NCBI RefSeq assembly: GCF_014673495.1
Contig: NZ_CP051006.1
Location: forward strand, 2,294,001-2,358,000
Direction of reading: 5' to 3'
Length of the DNA stretch: 64,000 nucleotides
DNA from: Streptomyces griseofuscus
GTDB taxonomy: Bacteria > Actinomycetota > Actinomycetes > Streptomycetales > Streptomycetaceae
The translations under genes and the position numbers were made by a program. Each line of letters starts with the position of its first letter. Position 1 is the stretch's first letter. Shown in pieces: positions 1 to 8,543 of this stretch. The notes beneath the pieces are model-generated. The model was not told the origin of the DNA, did not search any database, and worked only from the letters and a program-made list of their open reading frames with translations.

Positions 1-1
1 A

Positions 2-529
2 GCCCTGCTGCTGATCGTGCTGGGCAGCACACTCCCCGCCGCCCCACGCCTCCTCGCCCGCATCCGGGCCCACTGGCAGCTCGTCAACCTCTACTCCCTG
101 TGGCGCACCCTCACCGACGCCGTCCCGGAAACCCGGCTCGACACACCGCCGAGCCGCGCCGCCGACGCCACCAACCCACTGCGTACGCACGACCGGCTGT
201 ACCGGCGCACCATCGAGATCCGCGACTCGATCCTCACTCTCGCCGACCACGCACCGGCTGAACTGCGCGGACGCGCCTACGACCGCGCGACCTCCCTCGG
301 CTTCATCGGCGCCCACGCCGACATCACCACCGAGGCCTGCTGGCTCGCCGTCGCCCGCGAGGAGCGGCTCCGCGGCGCGGCCACCGGTTCCGGCGAGCCC
401 ATGCCTCCCGCCAGCGGAGGCCGCGACCTGGCCACCGAGATCCGCGCCCTCACCACGCTCAGCACCGCCTACCGCTCCCGCGCCACGCAGGACTTCCTCC
501 GCGCCCACCTTGAGGAGACACCGGCATGA
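2..529 (+). CDS. DUF6545 (MAB_1171c-type) membrane protein, 5' truncated
   Basis: The window opens inside this gene; the frame is open from base 2 to the TGA at 527-529, about 175 residues. The visible part begins with a hydrophobic stretch (LLLIVLGSTLPA) that looks like the end of a last membrane helix, followed by a cytosolic helical domain with LVNLYSLWRTLTDAVPE and HDRLYRRTIEIRDSILTLADH. This pattern fits the C-terminus of the MAB_1171c/DUF6545 proteins of actinomycetes, which often sit beside XRE and ImmA/IrrE regulators (family knowledge). Its stop overlaps the next start as ATGA, so the two genes are translationally coupled. The function is unknown. Confidence 0.65.
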   Translation, partial: ALLLIVLGSTLPAAPRLLARIRAHWQLVNLYSLWRTLTDAVPETRLDTPPSRAADATNPLRTHDRLYRRTIEIRDSILTLADHAPAELRGRAYDRATSLGFIGAHADITTEACWLAVAREERLRGAATGSGEPMPPASGGRDLATEIRALTTLSTAYRSRATQDFLRAHLEETPA

Positions 530-1143
530 CCACGACCACGCAGCTTCCGCCCACTGCCGCTGTTCCTGCCGAGCGGCGCTCGGCCCGCCTAGTCACCGAG
601 GTCCTGGCGCCCGCCAACCTGGTCGTCGGCGTCCTGCTGGTCATCGGCTGGCACTCCACCAACTCCCTCGCGGGTGTGAGTTGGGGCCTGCTGGCCGGCG
701 CCTTCTGCGGCGGCCTGCCGATCGCCTACATCGTCGCCGGCGTCCGCCGTGGCCGCTGGACTGACAAGCATCTCAAGGTCCGCTCCCAAAGGTGGATACC
801 GCTCTTCGTCACCCTTGGTTCTGTCCTCGTCGGCACGAGCCTGCTCCTGGCGCTCGACGCGCCCCGCGAGGTCGTCGCCCTGGTCGCCGCCATGATCGCT
901 GGCCTGGTGCTGACCATGGCGGTCACCGTCTGGTGGAAGGTCAGCGTCCACACCGCCGTCGCCTCAGGCGTCGCCGTCGTCATCACCGTCGCCTACGGCT
1001 GGTGGGCCGCCCTCCTCTTCCTCGGCGTCGCCGCCGTCGGCTGGTCCCGGGTCTCGCTGCGCGACCACACGACGGCACAGGTGATCGTGGGCACCATCCT
1101 GGGCGGCACGGCGGCAGCCGTGGTGTTCGCGGGACTGCGCTGA
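526..1143 (+). CDS. PAP2-like integral membrane protein
   Basis: This 205-residue protein is mostly hydrophobic, with about five predicted membrane helices after a short hydrophilic N-terminus. The loop DKHLKVRSQRW and the C-terminal SRVSLRDHTTAQVIVGTILGG resemble motifs 1 and 3 of type 2 phosphatidic acid phosphatases, but the PSGH motif is not visible and the usual Asp after the His is absent. Phosphatase activity is therefore doubtful. It overlaps the upstream gene by 4 bp (ATGA at 526-529), so the pair is co-expressed. I am confident it is a membrane protein and less sure of the family. Confidence 0.7.
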   Translation: MTTTTQLPPTAAVPAERRSARLVTEVLAPANLVVGVLLVIGWHSTNSLAGVSWGLLAGAFCGGLPIAYIVAGVRRGRWTDKHLKVRSQRWIPLFVTLGSVLVGTSLLLALDAPREVVALVAAMIAGLVLTMAVTVWWKVSVHTAVASGVAVVITVAYGWWAALLFLGVAAVGWSRVSLRDHTTAQVIVGTILGGTAAAVVFAGLR

Positions 1144-1273
1144 CCCGTTCGCGCAGGTTCCCCGCGGACCAGCGGACCGAGAGGATGCGCCGGTGGGCCG
1201 GGCGGCCGCATCCGGCTCATGGTCGACGAGGCCGTCCGGCCTTACGACGAGCCCGCGCATTAGGCTGCGGGAT

Positions 1274-1948
1274 GTGCGGCGCCCTCTTGTTCTCTTCGAC
1301 CTCGACAACACACTCGTGGACCGGCGAGGAGCCCTCGCCGACTGGGCCGCCGAGTTCACCACCCGGCACGGTCTGGAGGACGGGGAGCAGGCGTACGTGC
1401 TGGGCATGGTGGCCGAGCGGGCCTATCCGTCCACCTTTGACTCGATCCGCACCCGGTACCGGCTGCCCCTATCGACCGTGGAGCTGTGGGGCGCGTACTG
1501 CGCAGACATTGCGGACATGGTGTCTTGCCCGGCCGAGGTCCTCGACGGGTTGGACGAGCTGCGTGCAGCGGGCTGGCGAGTGGGCGTGGCGACCAATGGT
1601 TCGGTCGACATCCAGCGCGCCAAGCTGCGGGCCACCGGTATCTCCGAGCGTGTGGACGGCGTCTTCGTCTCCGAGGAGGCCGACGCGCGCAAGCCGCAGC
1701 CCCGGCACTTCGCCTTGGCCGCGGCCCGCTGCGGCACCGTGCTGGGTGCTGGCGGTTGGATGGTCGGCGACAACCCGGTCAACGACATCGGCGGCGGACG
1801 TTCAGCAGGGCTGCGCACCATCTGGATCGGTAGCGACGGCTCTTGGCCGGCGGACGATCCCGGGCCGGACCACATGGTGTCGCATGCCCGCGCCGCCATC
1901 GATTTCCTGCTTCTGCACGCCGCCGACCGCGCGAGGACCACGGCGTGA
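1274..1948 (+). CDS. HAD-superfamily hydrolase
   Basis: All four haloacid-dehalogenase motifs are visible: DLDNTLVD near the N-terminus (nucleophile Asp), VATNGS (motif II), KPQPRHF (motif III Lys) and GDNPVNDIGG (acidic motif IV). The cap lies between motifs I and II, as in subclass I phosphatases. The substrate is probably a small phosphorylated metabolite but cannot be named. I chose the GTG at 1274, just before RRPLVLFDLDNT, because upstream in-frame starts (1193) add a low-complexity Arg/Ser leader. The stop overlaps the next gene (GTGA), which implies a two-gene operon. Confidence 0.85.
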   Translation: MRRPLVLFDLDNTLVDRRGALADWAAEFTTRHGLEDGEQAYVLGMVAERAYPSTFDSIRTRYRLPLSTVELWGAYCADIADMVSCPAEVLDGLDELRAAGWRVGVATNGSVDIQRAKLRATGISERVDGVFVSEEADARKPQPRHFALAAARCGTVLGAGGWMVGDNPVNDIGGGRSAGLRTIWIGSDGSWPADDPGPDHMVSHARAAIDFLLLHAADRARTTA

Positions 1949-2802
1949 CGGACACCATCGGGTTGCTGCACCCCGGCAGCATGGGATCCGCCTTCGGCGC
2001 GCAACTGCGCGCCCGCGGCCACATCGTGCTGTGGTGCCCCGACGGACGCAGTGACGCAACCCGCCGCCGGGCCGAGCGCGTGGGCCTCGAGCCCGAGGCA
2101 CTGCCCGAGCTCGTCTCCCGCTCCGACGTGCTGCTCTCCCTGTGCCCACCGGCCGCCGCGGAGGAGGCTGCCGGTCAGGTGGCCGAGCTCGGCGTGGCTG
2201 GCACGGGAACGATCTATGTCGAAGCGAACGCCGTCACGCCGTCGCGTGTGCAGCGCATCGCCGACCGTTTGGCCCCGATGACGGTCATCGATGCCGCGGT
2301 GGTCGGATCCCCTCCAGTGGGCGGCAAGATTCCGGTGCTCTATCTGTCCGGCCCCGGCAAGCAGGTCGACCGGATCGCCGAACTCTTCGCCGGAACCGAT
2401 GTGCGAACTCACGTCCTGGGCGACAACATCGGGCAAGCCTCCGCACTCAAGCTCGCGTACTCCAGTTACCAGAAGGTCTCCCGCGTACTGGCAGCCGTGG
2501 CGTACGGAGCGGCCGAGTCGTACGGTGTCGAGGACGAGCTTTTGGTGATCGCAGCGAAGCGCACCCGTAGCTACCTCGTGGAGACGGATTACATCCCCAA
2601 GACGGCTGCTCGCGCCTGGCGTTGGGGACCTGAGCTTGAGGACGCGGCGGCACTTCTCGCCGACGCGGGGCTGCCGGACTCCCTCATGCATGCCGCTGCC
2701 ACGACGCTCGCCCGGTGGGACGGCAACAGAGACGAGCGACTGGATATCGCCGAGGCACTCGAAGCCCTGCGCGGTGAGCGAATCCTGGACGACCGGACTT
2801 GA
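1945..2802 (+). CDS. NAD(P)-dependent dehydrogenase of the 6PGDH/3-hydroxyisobutyrate dehydrogenase type
   Basis: A 285-residue protein that starts at the GTG at 1945, overlapping the upstream stop. The N-terminus GLLHPGSMGSAFGAQLRARGH is a Rossmann dinucleotide-binding loop at the position seen in beta-hydroxyacid dehydrogenases. It is followed by SDVLLSLCPP and an all-helical C-terminal domain with ALKLAYSSYQK, where the Lys matches the catalytic Lys of the DUF1932 C-terminal domain. It probably oxidises or reduces a small hydroxy- or imino-acid. Coupling to the HAD gene suggests both act on the same metabolite. It converges on a minus-strand kinase gene 37 bp away. Confidence 0.8.
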   Translation: MTDTIGLLHPGSMGSAFGAQLRARGHIVLWCPDGRSDATRRRAERVGLEPEALPELVSRSDVLLSLCPPAAAEEAAGQVAELGVAGTGTIYVEANAVTPSRVQRIADRLAPMTVIDAAVVGSPPVGGKIPVLYLSGPGKQVDRIAELFAGTDVRTHVLGDNIGQASALKLAYSSYQKVSRVLAAVAYGAAESYGVEDELLVIAAKRTRSYLVETDYIPKTAARAWRWGPELEDAAALLADAGLPDSLMHAAATTLARWDGNRDERLDIAEALEALRGERILDDRT

Positions 2803-2839
2803 GCAGGGTGCATCCGCTGGATCGCTGACGTCCTGGCCG

Positions 2840-3400
2840 TCAGGGGCGAGGTGATGTGGTGCGGACGATGTCGTCGATCTTCCTTGCGGCTTCACTGGCT
2901 GGCGTCATATCCGTGTCCACGCGCAGCTCCCACTGAGCCTGCGGGTATACCGCAAGGTCGGCCTGGGTGGCGTCCCACGCGGCCAGCCGAGCCGCCGTGT
3001 CGGTGTCGCCCCGCTGCGGTGAACGCAGGGCGGTGGTCTCCTTGGAGCACCACAGCAGAACGCGCACCCAGTGCGCCGGGAAGACGGCGGCCACCTGCTT
3101 CATCCCCACCATCTGACCGAGGTGGACGACGGGGATTCTGCCGCCTTCCATGGCCTGTTCGAGGCCGGGCCGGTCGATGACATAAACGTTGCCGTACCGG
3201 TCGTTGCGGTAGATAACGTCGCCGCGTGCTTCCAGGGCGGCCAGCTGCTCAGGCGTGCCCATCCGGTAGCCCTTGGTCTTCCCGTTCCCGATCTTCAGCC
3301 GGGTGAACAGCACATACCGTCCGTCAAGTTCGGTGAGTGCCTCCGTGATCGTGTCTTTGCCTGCCGCCGGCGGTCCGTACAGGAGAACGCCCTGCTTCAC
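2840..3400 (-). CDS. P-loop nucleotide kinase-like protein
   Basis: 186 residues starting at the GTG at 3400 (VKQGVLLYGPPAAGKDT). The Walker A sequence GPPAAGKDT lies at residues 8-16, and the overall layout (ELDGRYVLFTRLKIGNGKTKGYRMGTPEQL) resembles guanylate-kinase-like nucleotide kinases. An upstream in-frame extension would run far into the preceding gene and has no support. The GTGA overlap with the XRE/ATPase gene shows they are translated together. I infer a small-molecule kinase controlled with its partner; the substrate is unknown. Confidence 0.75.
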   Translation of the reverse strand: MKQGVLLYGPPAAGKDTITEALTELDGRYVLFTRLKIGNGKTKGYRMGTPEQLAALEARGDVIYRNDRYGNVYVIDRPGLEQAMEGGRIPVVHLGQMVGMKQVAAVFPAHWVRVLLWCSKETTALRSPQRGDTDTAARLAAWDATQADLAVYPQAQWELRVDTDMTPASEAARKIDDIVRTTSPRP

Positions 3401-4437
3401 TGGAACACCGTCCCGAAGACCTGGCGCACCTGGTCCGTAAGTGAGATCGCGGCCCCAAGCCGGTTGTCGACTACCAAGTGCGGTGTTACTGGTCGCAGTT
3501 CGAGGTCGATTCCCGCAGCGTACGTGTCCCAGTTCTGGAGCTTCCAGCTGTCCCGGGCGGCGGACCGGAAGCTGATGTACTCGTGCATCGTGTCGATGTC
3601 GCACTGGATCCAGACGACAACGACGGTGACGCCGCGTGCTTCGCAGCGATTGATCAGGCGTCGCATCCACCGAGGATCGGTGGCCTCAGCGATGAACGGC
3701 GCGGAGAGCACCGTGCTGATCGCACAGTCGATGTTCGCGTACGCGGTCTCCAGCAGGCACTGGTACTCCAGCGGGCGAACCTTCTCCCGGTAGAGGTCGG
3801 TGTGCCGGTCATTCGGATCGCTGCCCATCTCCACGAGGAGCCGCTCGACGAGGGGGCGCGTGATCGGGTCCTTGTCGAGGACGGGCCAGCCGGTGAGCTG
3901 GGATATGAAGCGCGCGAACTCCGACTTACCGCTGCCCGCGTAACCACCGACCATCATGAGTGTCGGCTTGTTCGGGTCACCGCCGGTGTGCCGTCGCTTC
4001 CAGGCGTCGAGGATGCGCTGCTGCACGCCCTGCCCGTCCGTGTCCTCCGTACCGGGCGAGAGTTGGAGCAGGGCTCGCTCCACAGCCAGCACATGGGCTC
4101 CGTTGTGCGGCTCGGTCGACGCGGTGAACCTGAGCGTCCTGGCCTCGTCGGGAAGAGCGTTACGGAAGCCGAGTTCGGGCTCGGTCGCGCGGTAGAGCAG
4201 GCAGTACGCGCGGCGGTAGTGCGGTCCCGGGTAGACCTCACCCTGCTCGTGTTGCCAAAGAGTCTGGAAGTTGGCGGCCGGCACTGTGAGCCCGGCGGCC
4301 CGGGCCACCTCACGGAGTTGCTCGCCCGCCCCTTCGAGCGTCAAACCGTGGGCTTCCCGTTGCTGTCTCAGCTTGTCCGGGCGCCACCCCGGGCGAGTCT
4401 TCCCCACTTCGCCTACCGCCTGCCCATCCCTGGTCAT
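3397..4437 (-). CDS. XRE helix-turn-helix fused to a P-loop ATPase/kinase
   Basis: 346 residues in two parts. Residues about 15-90 form a helix-turn-helix of XRE type (DKLRQQREAHGLTLEGAGEQLRE, then TLWQHEQGEVYPG). Residues about 155-340 are a P-loop kinase/AAA domain with Walker A GGYAGSGKSE, then DKDPITRPLVERLL and a hydrophobic VTVVVVWIQCD strand. The C-terminus overlaps the next kinase by 4 bp. Such HTH-kinase fusions couple DNA binding to nucleotide or small-molecule phosphorylation (inference). It is transcribed divergently from the small membrane protein at 4647. Confidence 0.75.
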   Translation of the reverse strand: MTRDGQAVGEVGKTRPGWRPDKLRQQREAHGLTLEGAGEQLREVARAAGLTVPAANFQTLWQHEQGEVYPGPHYRRAYCLLYRATEPELGFRNALPDEARTLRFTASTEPHNGAHVLAVERALLQLSPGTEDTDGQGVQQRILDAWKRRHTGGDPNKPTLMMVGGYAGSGKSEFARFISQLTGWPVLDKDPITRPLVERLLVEMGSDPNDRHTDLYREKVRPLEYQCLLETAYANIDCAISTVLSAPFIAEATDPRWMRRLINRCEARGVTVVVVWIQCDIDTMHEYISFRSAARDSWKLQNWDTYAAGIDLELRPVTPHLVVDNRLGAAISLTDQVRQVFGTVFQ

Positions 4438-4646
4438 GATCCGGAGCCTAGGTCAGCCTCTCACGAACGCGTGTGATAGCGGGTGTTGAAAAGTCAGGTC
4501 ACAAGCCCATGAGTATTCGATGAGCAGCATCGGCAACAGCTCGTGATACTCCGTGGACCTCTGAGCCGCTGTCATGGTCACACCGACGCGATCGTTGCTC
4601 ACCGCCTCGGTCTCCACTATCCGTACGAGTTCGGAGGGGCTCCGCA

Positions 4647-4844
4647 GTGGCTGTCGATGTTGCTGTCCTGCTGATCCTCGGCATCGTGATCGTCTTCTCA
4701 TGCCGCGGAGGCGGGCTGAAGGCAGGACACGCCTTGGCCTGTGCTGTTTTCGGCCTCTACCTGGCCGGGACTGAGAACATAGGGCCTTTCGTGAAGGACG
4801 CCACGGCGTCGGTCGCGCACCTACTGTCGGGGCTGAGGCTGTGA
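4647..4844 (+). CDS. small one- or two-helix membrane protein
   Basis: A 65-residue protein from the GTG at 4647, reading VAVDVAVLLILGIVIVFSCRGG and then LKAGHALACAVFGLYLAG. It has one clear N-terminal membrane helix and a second weakly hydrophobic segment. Small proteins of this sort are common beside XRE regulators and in integrative elements of Streptomyces (family knowledge). The stop overlaps the next start as GTGA, so it is coupled to the zinc-ribbon regulator. The role is unknown. Confidence 0.65.
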   Translation: MAVDVAVLLILGIVIVFSCRGGGLKAGHALACAVFGLYLAGTENIGPFVKDATASVAHLLSGLRL

Positions 4845-5335
4845 TCGCGACAGCGGCGGCCCCCGGTCCCGGAGAATCTGCCCTTCTTGATCGGGCTTCC
4901 GGAACAGATCTGGGCCAGCGCGCCCGCCGGTGTCGGCGCTGCCACTGTCTACTCAGCCGATACAACGGGGACCGTTACTGCGGCAGCTGTGCACGCACAA
5001 CACGGCATCAACCTGCACCGGCACCCCGCGTACCGCCCGGCGTATGGGCTCGTGCCGACGTCCAGGAAGCTCTGGTCGCTCGCGACTTCGGCAGGCTGTG
5101 CCAGCTCGTGCGTACAGTCAGCGGCTTACGGCAGAGCGACATGGCCGAGCTCTCCGGACTGAGCCAGGCCTTCCTGTCCATGCTGGAGTCAGGCGCGCGA
5201 CGACTGACGAACATCGACAAGATCGTCGAACTGCTCACGGGACTCAACACTCCAGCGGAGTTCACCGGCCCCATGCTCCGAACGCCGAACGGTGCGGGCA
5301 ATGAGTCCGACGAGTGGCCTGACGCGCGTGCGTAA
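4841..5335 (+). CDS. zinc-ribbon plus XRE helix-turn-helix regulator
   Basis: 164 residues. Residues 31-50 carry two Cys pairs (CRRCHCLLSRYNGDRYCGSC), a probable zinc ribbon. An XRE HTH follows at about 85-150 (LRQSDMAELSGLSQAFLSMLESGARRLT). It is a short paralogue of the regulator at 6087-7628, which has the same Cys pairs and the same HTH core but adds a TPR domain. The codon at 5126-5128, in SGLRQ, is TTA, so full translation should depend on the bldA leucyl-tRNA. The start is the GTG at 4841, overlapping the upstream stop. Confidence 0.8.
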   Translation: MIATAAAPGPGESALLDRASGTDLGQRARRCRRCHCLLSRYNGDRYCGSCARTTRHQPAPAPRVPPGVWARADVQEALVARDFGRLCQLVRTVSGLRQSDMAELSGLSQAFLSMLESGARRLTNIDKIVELLTGLNTPAEFTGPMLRTPNGAGNESDEWPDARA

Positions 5336-5443
5336 GCGAGTAGTGGAAGGGCCGTCCCACGTGCGGTGCTCCGCAGTACGGCCAAGTCAGGCACGCCGCG
5401 CCGGCACTCTTGCGCTGACGCGCTCTGCTTTGCGGGAATGCGC

Positions 5444-6145
5444 TCAGACCAAGTCTACTTGATCGATGACATGCCAGCGATAGGCCCGGTCTTCGCGGCG
5501 CATCTCGACAAGATGTAGGTGGTCGACCGGCAGGCTGACACTGTCGATGTCGCGGAGCGGGCGGATCGCCTCCCGGACAATGCTGGCGTCCGTCGGGCGG
5601 TTGCAGTACGCGATGCCGATATGCGGCCTCAGTGCCGCGGTCGGCTTTCTGAAAGGCAGTTGGCGTTGCGCGCCTGCGACGGACAACTGGGAATGCAGGT
5701 CAAGCACGGGAGTCCACGGGGCAACGCTGTAGCGGACCGCGCCGCGGGACGCGGTCATGGGTACGGCCTGGAGCCGGAACCGGCCCGTCGGCATCGCGGC
5801 GGTGGTGGCTAGGAGCGTGTCCAGTTGCTCCAGCGAGACTTCTTCGATGGTGCCGATCCGGCCAAGGGTCAGATGCAGGCCATCGGCGTCGATGGAGTCG
5901 AAGTTCAGGTCCCGGATCTCGTCCTGGCAGTTTCGAGCGTGCTCGGCGAGCGCCGAACCGGCGGGAAAGACGAGCATCCAGTAGTAGGCGCGCGTCGACG
6001 GGGTCCACCCACGCCGGTCCCAGTGGTTGCTCATCTCCTCCACTCGGTCGAAGGCCGCCCAGTCGTGTGCCGCGATGGCCTTGGGGTCAGCCATGTCCGG
6101 CGGCGGGGCGGAAGGAAACGCGCTGGTGTCGTGGCTGAGCAGCAC
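5444..6145 (-). CDS. 2'-5' RNA ligase-like 2H phosphoesterase
   Basis: 233 residues with the two His signature motifs of the 2H phosphoesterase fold: HLTLGR at about residue 91 and HIGIAY at about residue 174. Members hydrolyse or form 2',5'- or cyclic phosphodiester bonds in RNA or nucleotides (family knowledge); the substrate here is unknown. I chose the GTG at 6145 because AGAAGGG lies 6 bp upstream. This makes the gene overlap the end of the TPR regulator by 59 bp. A later ATG at 6094 would shorten the overlap to 8 bp but lacks a ribosome site. It is probably co-transcribed with that regulator. Confidence 0.8.
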   Translation of the reverse strand: MLLSHDTSAFPSAPPPDMADPKAIAAHDWAAFDRVEEMSNHWDRRGWTPSTRAYYWMLVFPAGSALAEHARNCQDEIRDLNFDSIDADGLHLTLGRIGTIEEVSLEQLDTLLATTAAMPTGRFRLQAVPMTASRGAVRYSVAPWTPVLDLHSQLSVAGAQRQLPFRKPTAALRPHIGIAYCNRPTDASIVREAIRPLRDIDSVSLPVDHLHLVEMRREDRAYRWHVIDQVDLV

Positions 6146-7628
6146 CCGGTGCCCTTCTCTTACGGCTATCGCTCGAGAGTGCCATCTTGGCAGAGTTGGT
6201 CACCGCTTGGGTCAAGGGAGCGTTGTGCCAGCGTCGTAGCGACTCGGCGTAGTCCCTCACAGTCGGCACCTGATGCCAGGGTGCCGCAGTGGCGTGAAGT
6301 TCACCGGCGCGCTGGATGACCGATCGTATCGGCGGACCGCCCCCGGCTTCGAGGACCTCCAAGCCAAGCATCATGGCGTGCTCCACGTCCGGCTGAGGGC
6401 CGGCGAGCAGTGCAGTGGCCACGTCCAGGCGAACCAAGGCCCGGCTCCAGGCGGAGTCGGACTGCTCGACGAGTTCGTCGACCTGCTCCGCGTACTGGAT
6501 GACCTCCCGGGTGTTGCCGAGGGCGACGTGCGCGGTGGCGGCGTTCGCCAGGGTGCGGGCGATGCTGTACGGGGAGAAGGCTATGCACGGTGTCAGACCG
6601 TCGGGAAGCCGGTGGTCACTGCTGAGGTCCTCGGCTTCTGCGATGGCCCGCTGTGCACCGACCGCGTCGCCGAGCTTGCCAAGAGCGCGTGCTCGGCCGT
6701 TGGCCAGTAGCCGGATCGCCTGCGCGTTGCCCCGATCGATGGCCAGGCCGGCATCGGCCCACTCGAGTGCCCGGTGGTACCGCCCCGCGTAGTAGGCGCC
6801 CAGAGACCTGGTGCCGAAGATCCACATCATCAGCTCCGAGTCGTCGATCTCCCGGGCGAGCTGAAGGGCTTCGGTGCTGTACGCGTCGGCGTGGGCCTCA
6901 TAACCTGCGTTGACCGCCATGTAGCTGAGCAGTCCGGAGGCTCGGGCGGCCAGGCGGAACAGTTCGGCGCGCTGCCGAGGCGGCTGGCGCCCTTCCAGCA
7001 GTGTCTGGATGAAGTTACGCAACTCGGACGTCTTGGGGCCGAGCTTGTGCGGCCCGTCAGCCTCGTACCGGTCCACTATGGCACCCACCTGTTGGGCCAG
7101 CACGGCCAAGGTGGCGGGCTCGGCGTTGGACGAGATGGTGGTGCTCAGGCGCTTGGCCACGTCGAGCGGGCTCTCCCAGGGTTCCACGGCAACTGGTCCG
7201 TGAACTGGCACCACGTGCGGGCGCGGTGCCTCGATCGGATCGTGGGGGCATCGAGCGAACAGCCGCGGCAGGGCATGCTCCGGCACCCCCAGCCGCTCCA
7301 GCACAGTCACGATCTTGTCGTAGTGGGTCAGCCGTCTCGATCCGGACTCGAGAGCAGAGAGGAACGGCTGACTCAGGCCGGTGACGCGAGCCATCTCCTC
7401 CTGCCGTAACGAGGCAAGCCTGCGGACCCTGGCGATAGCTGGCCCGAAGTCGCCGTCGCGCATGGCCGTGACCACGTCGGCGTCCTGCCACACATGGTCA
7501 GGCACGCTGACCGGATGGGGCTCGGCTGCCACCAGCAGCCGAGTGCAGGGGCCACAACGCGGCTCACGGTTGTACCGGCTCAGGTTGAGCCCACATCCAT
7601 CACACCGTCTTGGCTCGCCTGCCATCAC
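6087..7628 (-). CDS. zinc-ribbon/XRE regulator with TPR domain
   Basis: 513 residues. An N-terminal zinc ribbon (CDGCGLNLSRYNREPRCGPC, residues 9-28) is followed by an XRE HTH (LRQEEMARVTGLSQPFLSALESG, about 74-96) and a long alpha-helical repeat region (about 150-470) with TPR-like features such as YSTEALQLAREI and YHRALEWADAGLAIDRGNAQA. TPR-XRE proteins of this kind often sense a peptide or protein partner (inference). The leucine codon at 7407-7409 is TTA, as in the paralogue at 4841. The start at the GTG at 7628 has GGGAGG 9 bp upstream; the next codon is an alternative ATG. The start region faces an inverted repeat at 7792-7812. Confidence 0.82.
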   Translation of the reverse strand: MMAGEPRRCDGCGLNLSRYNREPRCGPCTRLLVAAEPHPVSVPDHVWQDADVVTAMRDGDFGPAIARVRRLASLRQEEMARVTGLSQPFLSALESGSRRLTHYDKIVTVLERLGVPEHALPRLFARCPHDPIEAPRPHVVPVHGPVAVEPWESPLDVAKRLSTTISSNAEPATLAVLAQQVGAIVDRYEADGPHKLGPKTSELRNFIQTLLEGRQPPRQRAELFRLAARASGLLSYMAVNAGYEAHADAYSTEALQLAREIDDSELMMWIFGTRSLGAYYAGRYHRALEWADAGLAIDRGNAQAIRLLANGRARALGKLGDAVGAQRAIAEAEDLSSDHRLPDGLTPCIAFSPYSIARTLANAATAHVALGNTREVIQYAEQVDELVEQSDSAWSRALVRLDVATALLAGPQPDVEHAMMLGLEVLEAGGGPPIRSVIQRAGELHATAAPWHQVPTVRDYAESLRRWHNAPLTQAVTNSAKMALSSDSRKRRAPGAAQPRHQRVSFRPAAGHG

Positions 7629-7684
7629 TACCGCCGTCCTCCCCCTGCCGGCTTCTTGCGGATCTCCAGAGCCGGATCACACCA

Positions 7685-7694
7685 GTGATATCAC
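7685..7694. promoter_or_regulatory. GTGATATCAC palindrome in the divergent promoter region
   Basis: A perfect 10-bp palindrome, GTGATATCAC, lies 57 bp upstream of the XRE-TPR start, in the 249-bp divergent region. It is one of two symmetric sites there and could be an operator half of the autoregulated XRE gene. The evidence is symmetry and location only. Confidence 0.25.
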
Positions 7695-7791
7695 CGCCGA
7701 AATGTGCCATCAGCCGGTTCCTGCCACATCGTTGATGGCCACACCAGGCCCCGGCCGCTGAACCAGCGACGAAGCCATGGCGGCGTCCCGC

Positions 7792-7812
7792 TGGCCACAC
7801 ACCGTGTGGCCA
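7792..7812. promoter_or_regulatory. perfect inverted repeat, candidate operator
   Basis: Two 9-bp arms, TGGCCACAC and GTGTGGCCA, flank a 3-bp centre (ACC). The site lies 66 bp before the methyltransferase start and 164 bp before the XRE-TPR start. The symmetry and spacing suit a dimeric HTH repressor, and the neighbouring XRE-TPR protein is the obvious candidate (inference). Confidence 0.4.
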
Positions 7813-7877
7813 CGCCGAGGAGGCCGCGGCGCACCGGGAGCAGCGGATGGCACCGCCACGTGGAATGAGAGGTCATC

Positions 7878-8543
7878 GTGCACGACGGCAGGGAAGAACA
7901 CGACTGGTCACAACGCCAGATCGCCTACTACCGCGCAAGGGCCGCAGAGTACGACGACGCGTACGACGAGCGCATGGACATGCCCCGGCTCGTCGAGGCC
8001 CTCGACGAGCTGCCCGTCAGCGGGAACGTCCTGGAAGTCGCGTGTGGTACGGGTCAGTGGACCCAGTTGCTCGCCGACCGCGCGCGCAGCCTGACCGCAC
8101 TGGACGCCGCCCCGGAGATGCTTCGCATCGCCCGAGCCCGGATGCAGGACACACCGACTCGCTTCATCGAAGCAGACATCTTCACCTGGGAGCCGGACCG
8201 TCAGTTCGACACCGTCTTCTTCGCCTTCTGGCTCAGCCACGTGCCGCCCGTGGAGATGGAAGCCTTCTGGGACTTGCTGCGATGGGCGCTGGCTCCCGGT
8301 GGCTGCGTTGCGTTCTTCGACGACGCACCCGCGAAGGCGGAGATCGAAGAAGCCGTCTCTGAAGCGCAGGTACCCACCGTGCGTCGTCGTCTCGCTGACG
8401 GGTCCCAGCACCTCACCGTGAAGGTGCTGCATGACGCTGCCGGCCTCACCAAGCAGCTGGACAGCCTGGGCTGGGAGGCGCACATCGAGCCGGTCGACAC
8501 GTACCACTTCGCCGGCATCGCCCGTCCCCGGGGCAGCGAATGA
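7878..8543 (+). CDS. class I SAM-dependent methyltransferase
   Basis: 221 residues. The SAM-binding glycine loop VLEVACGTGQW is at about residue 53. It is followed by the acidic strand-2 end LTALDAAPEML, then FIEADIFTW and ALAPGGCVAFFDD, so a complete methyltransferase fold is present. The start is the GTG at 7878 with GAGAGG 5 bp upstream. It is the first gene of a plus-strand run and overlaps the next gene by ATGA. The substrate is unknown; neighbours point to a sugar- or lipid-linked small molecule. Confidence 0.85.
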   Translation: MHDGREEHDWSQRQIAYYRARAAEYDDAYDERMDMPRLVEALDELPVSGNVLEVACGTGQWTQLLADRARSLTALDAAPEMLRIARARMQDTPTRFIEADIFTWEPDRQFDTVFFAFWLSHVPPVEMEAFWDLLRWALAPGGCVAFFDDAPAKAEIEEAVSEAQVPTVRRRLADGSQHLTVKVLHDAAGLTKQLDSLGWEAHIEPVDTYHFAGIARPRGSE

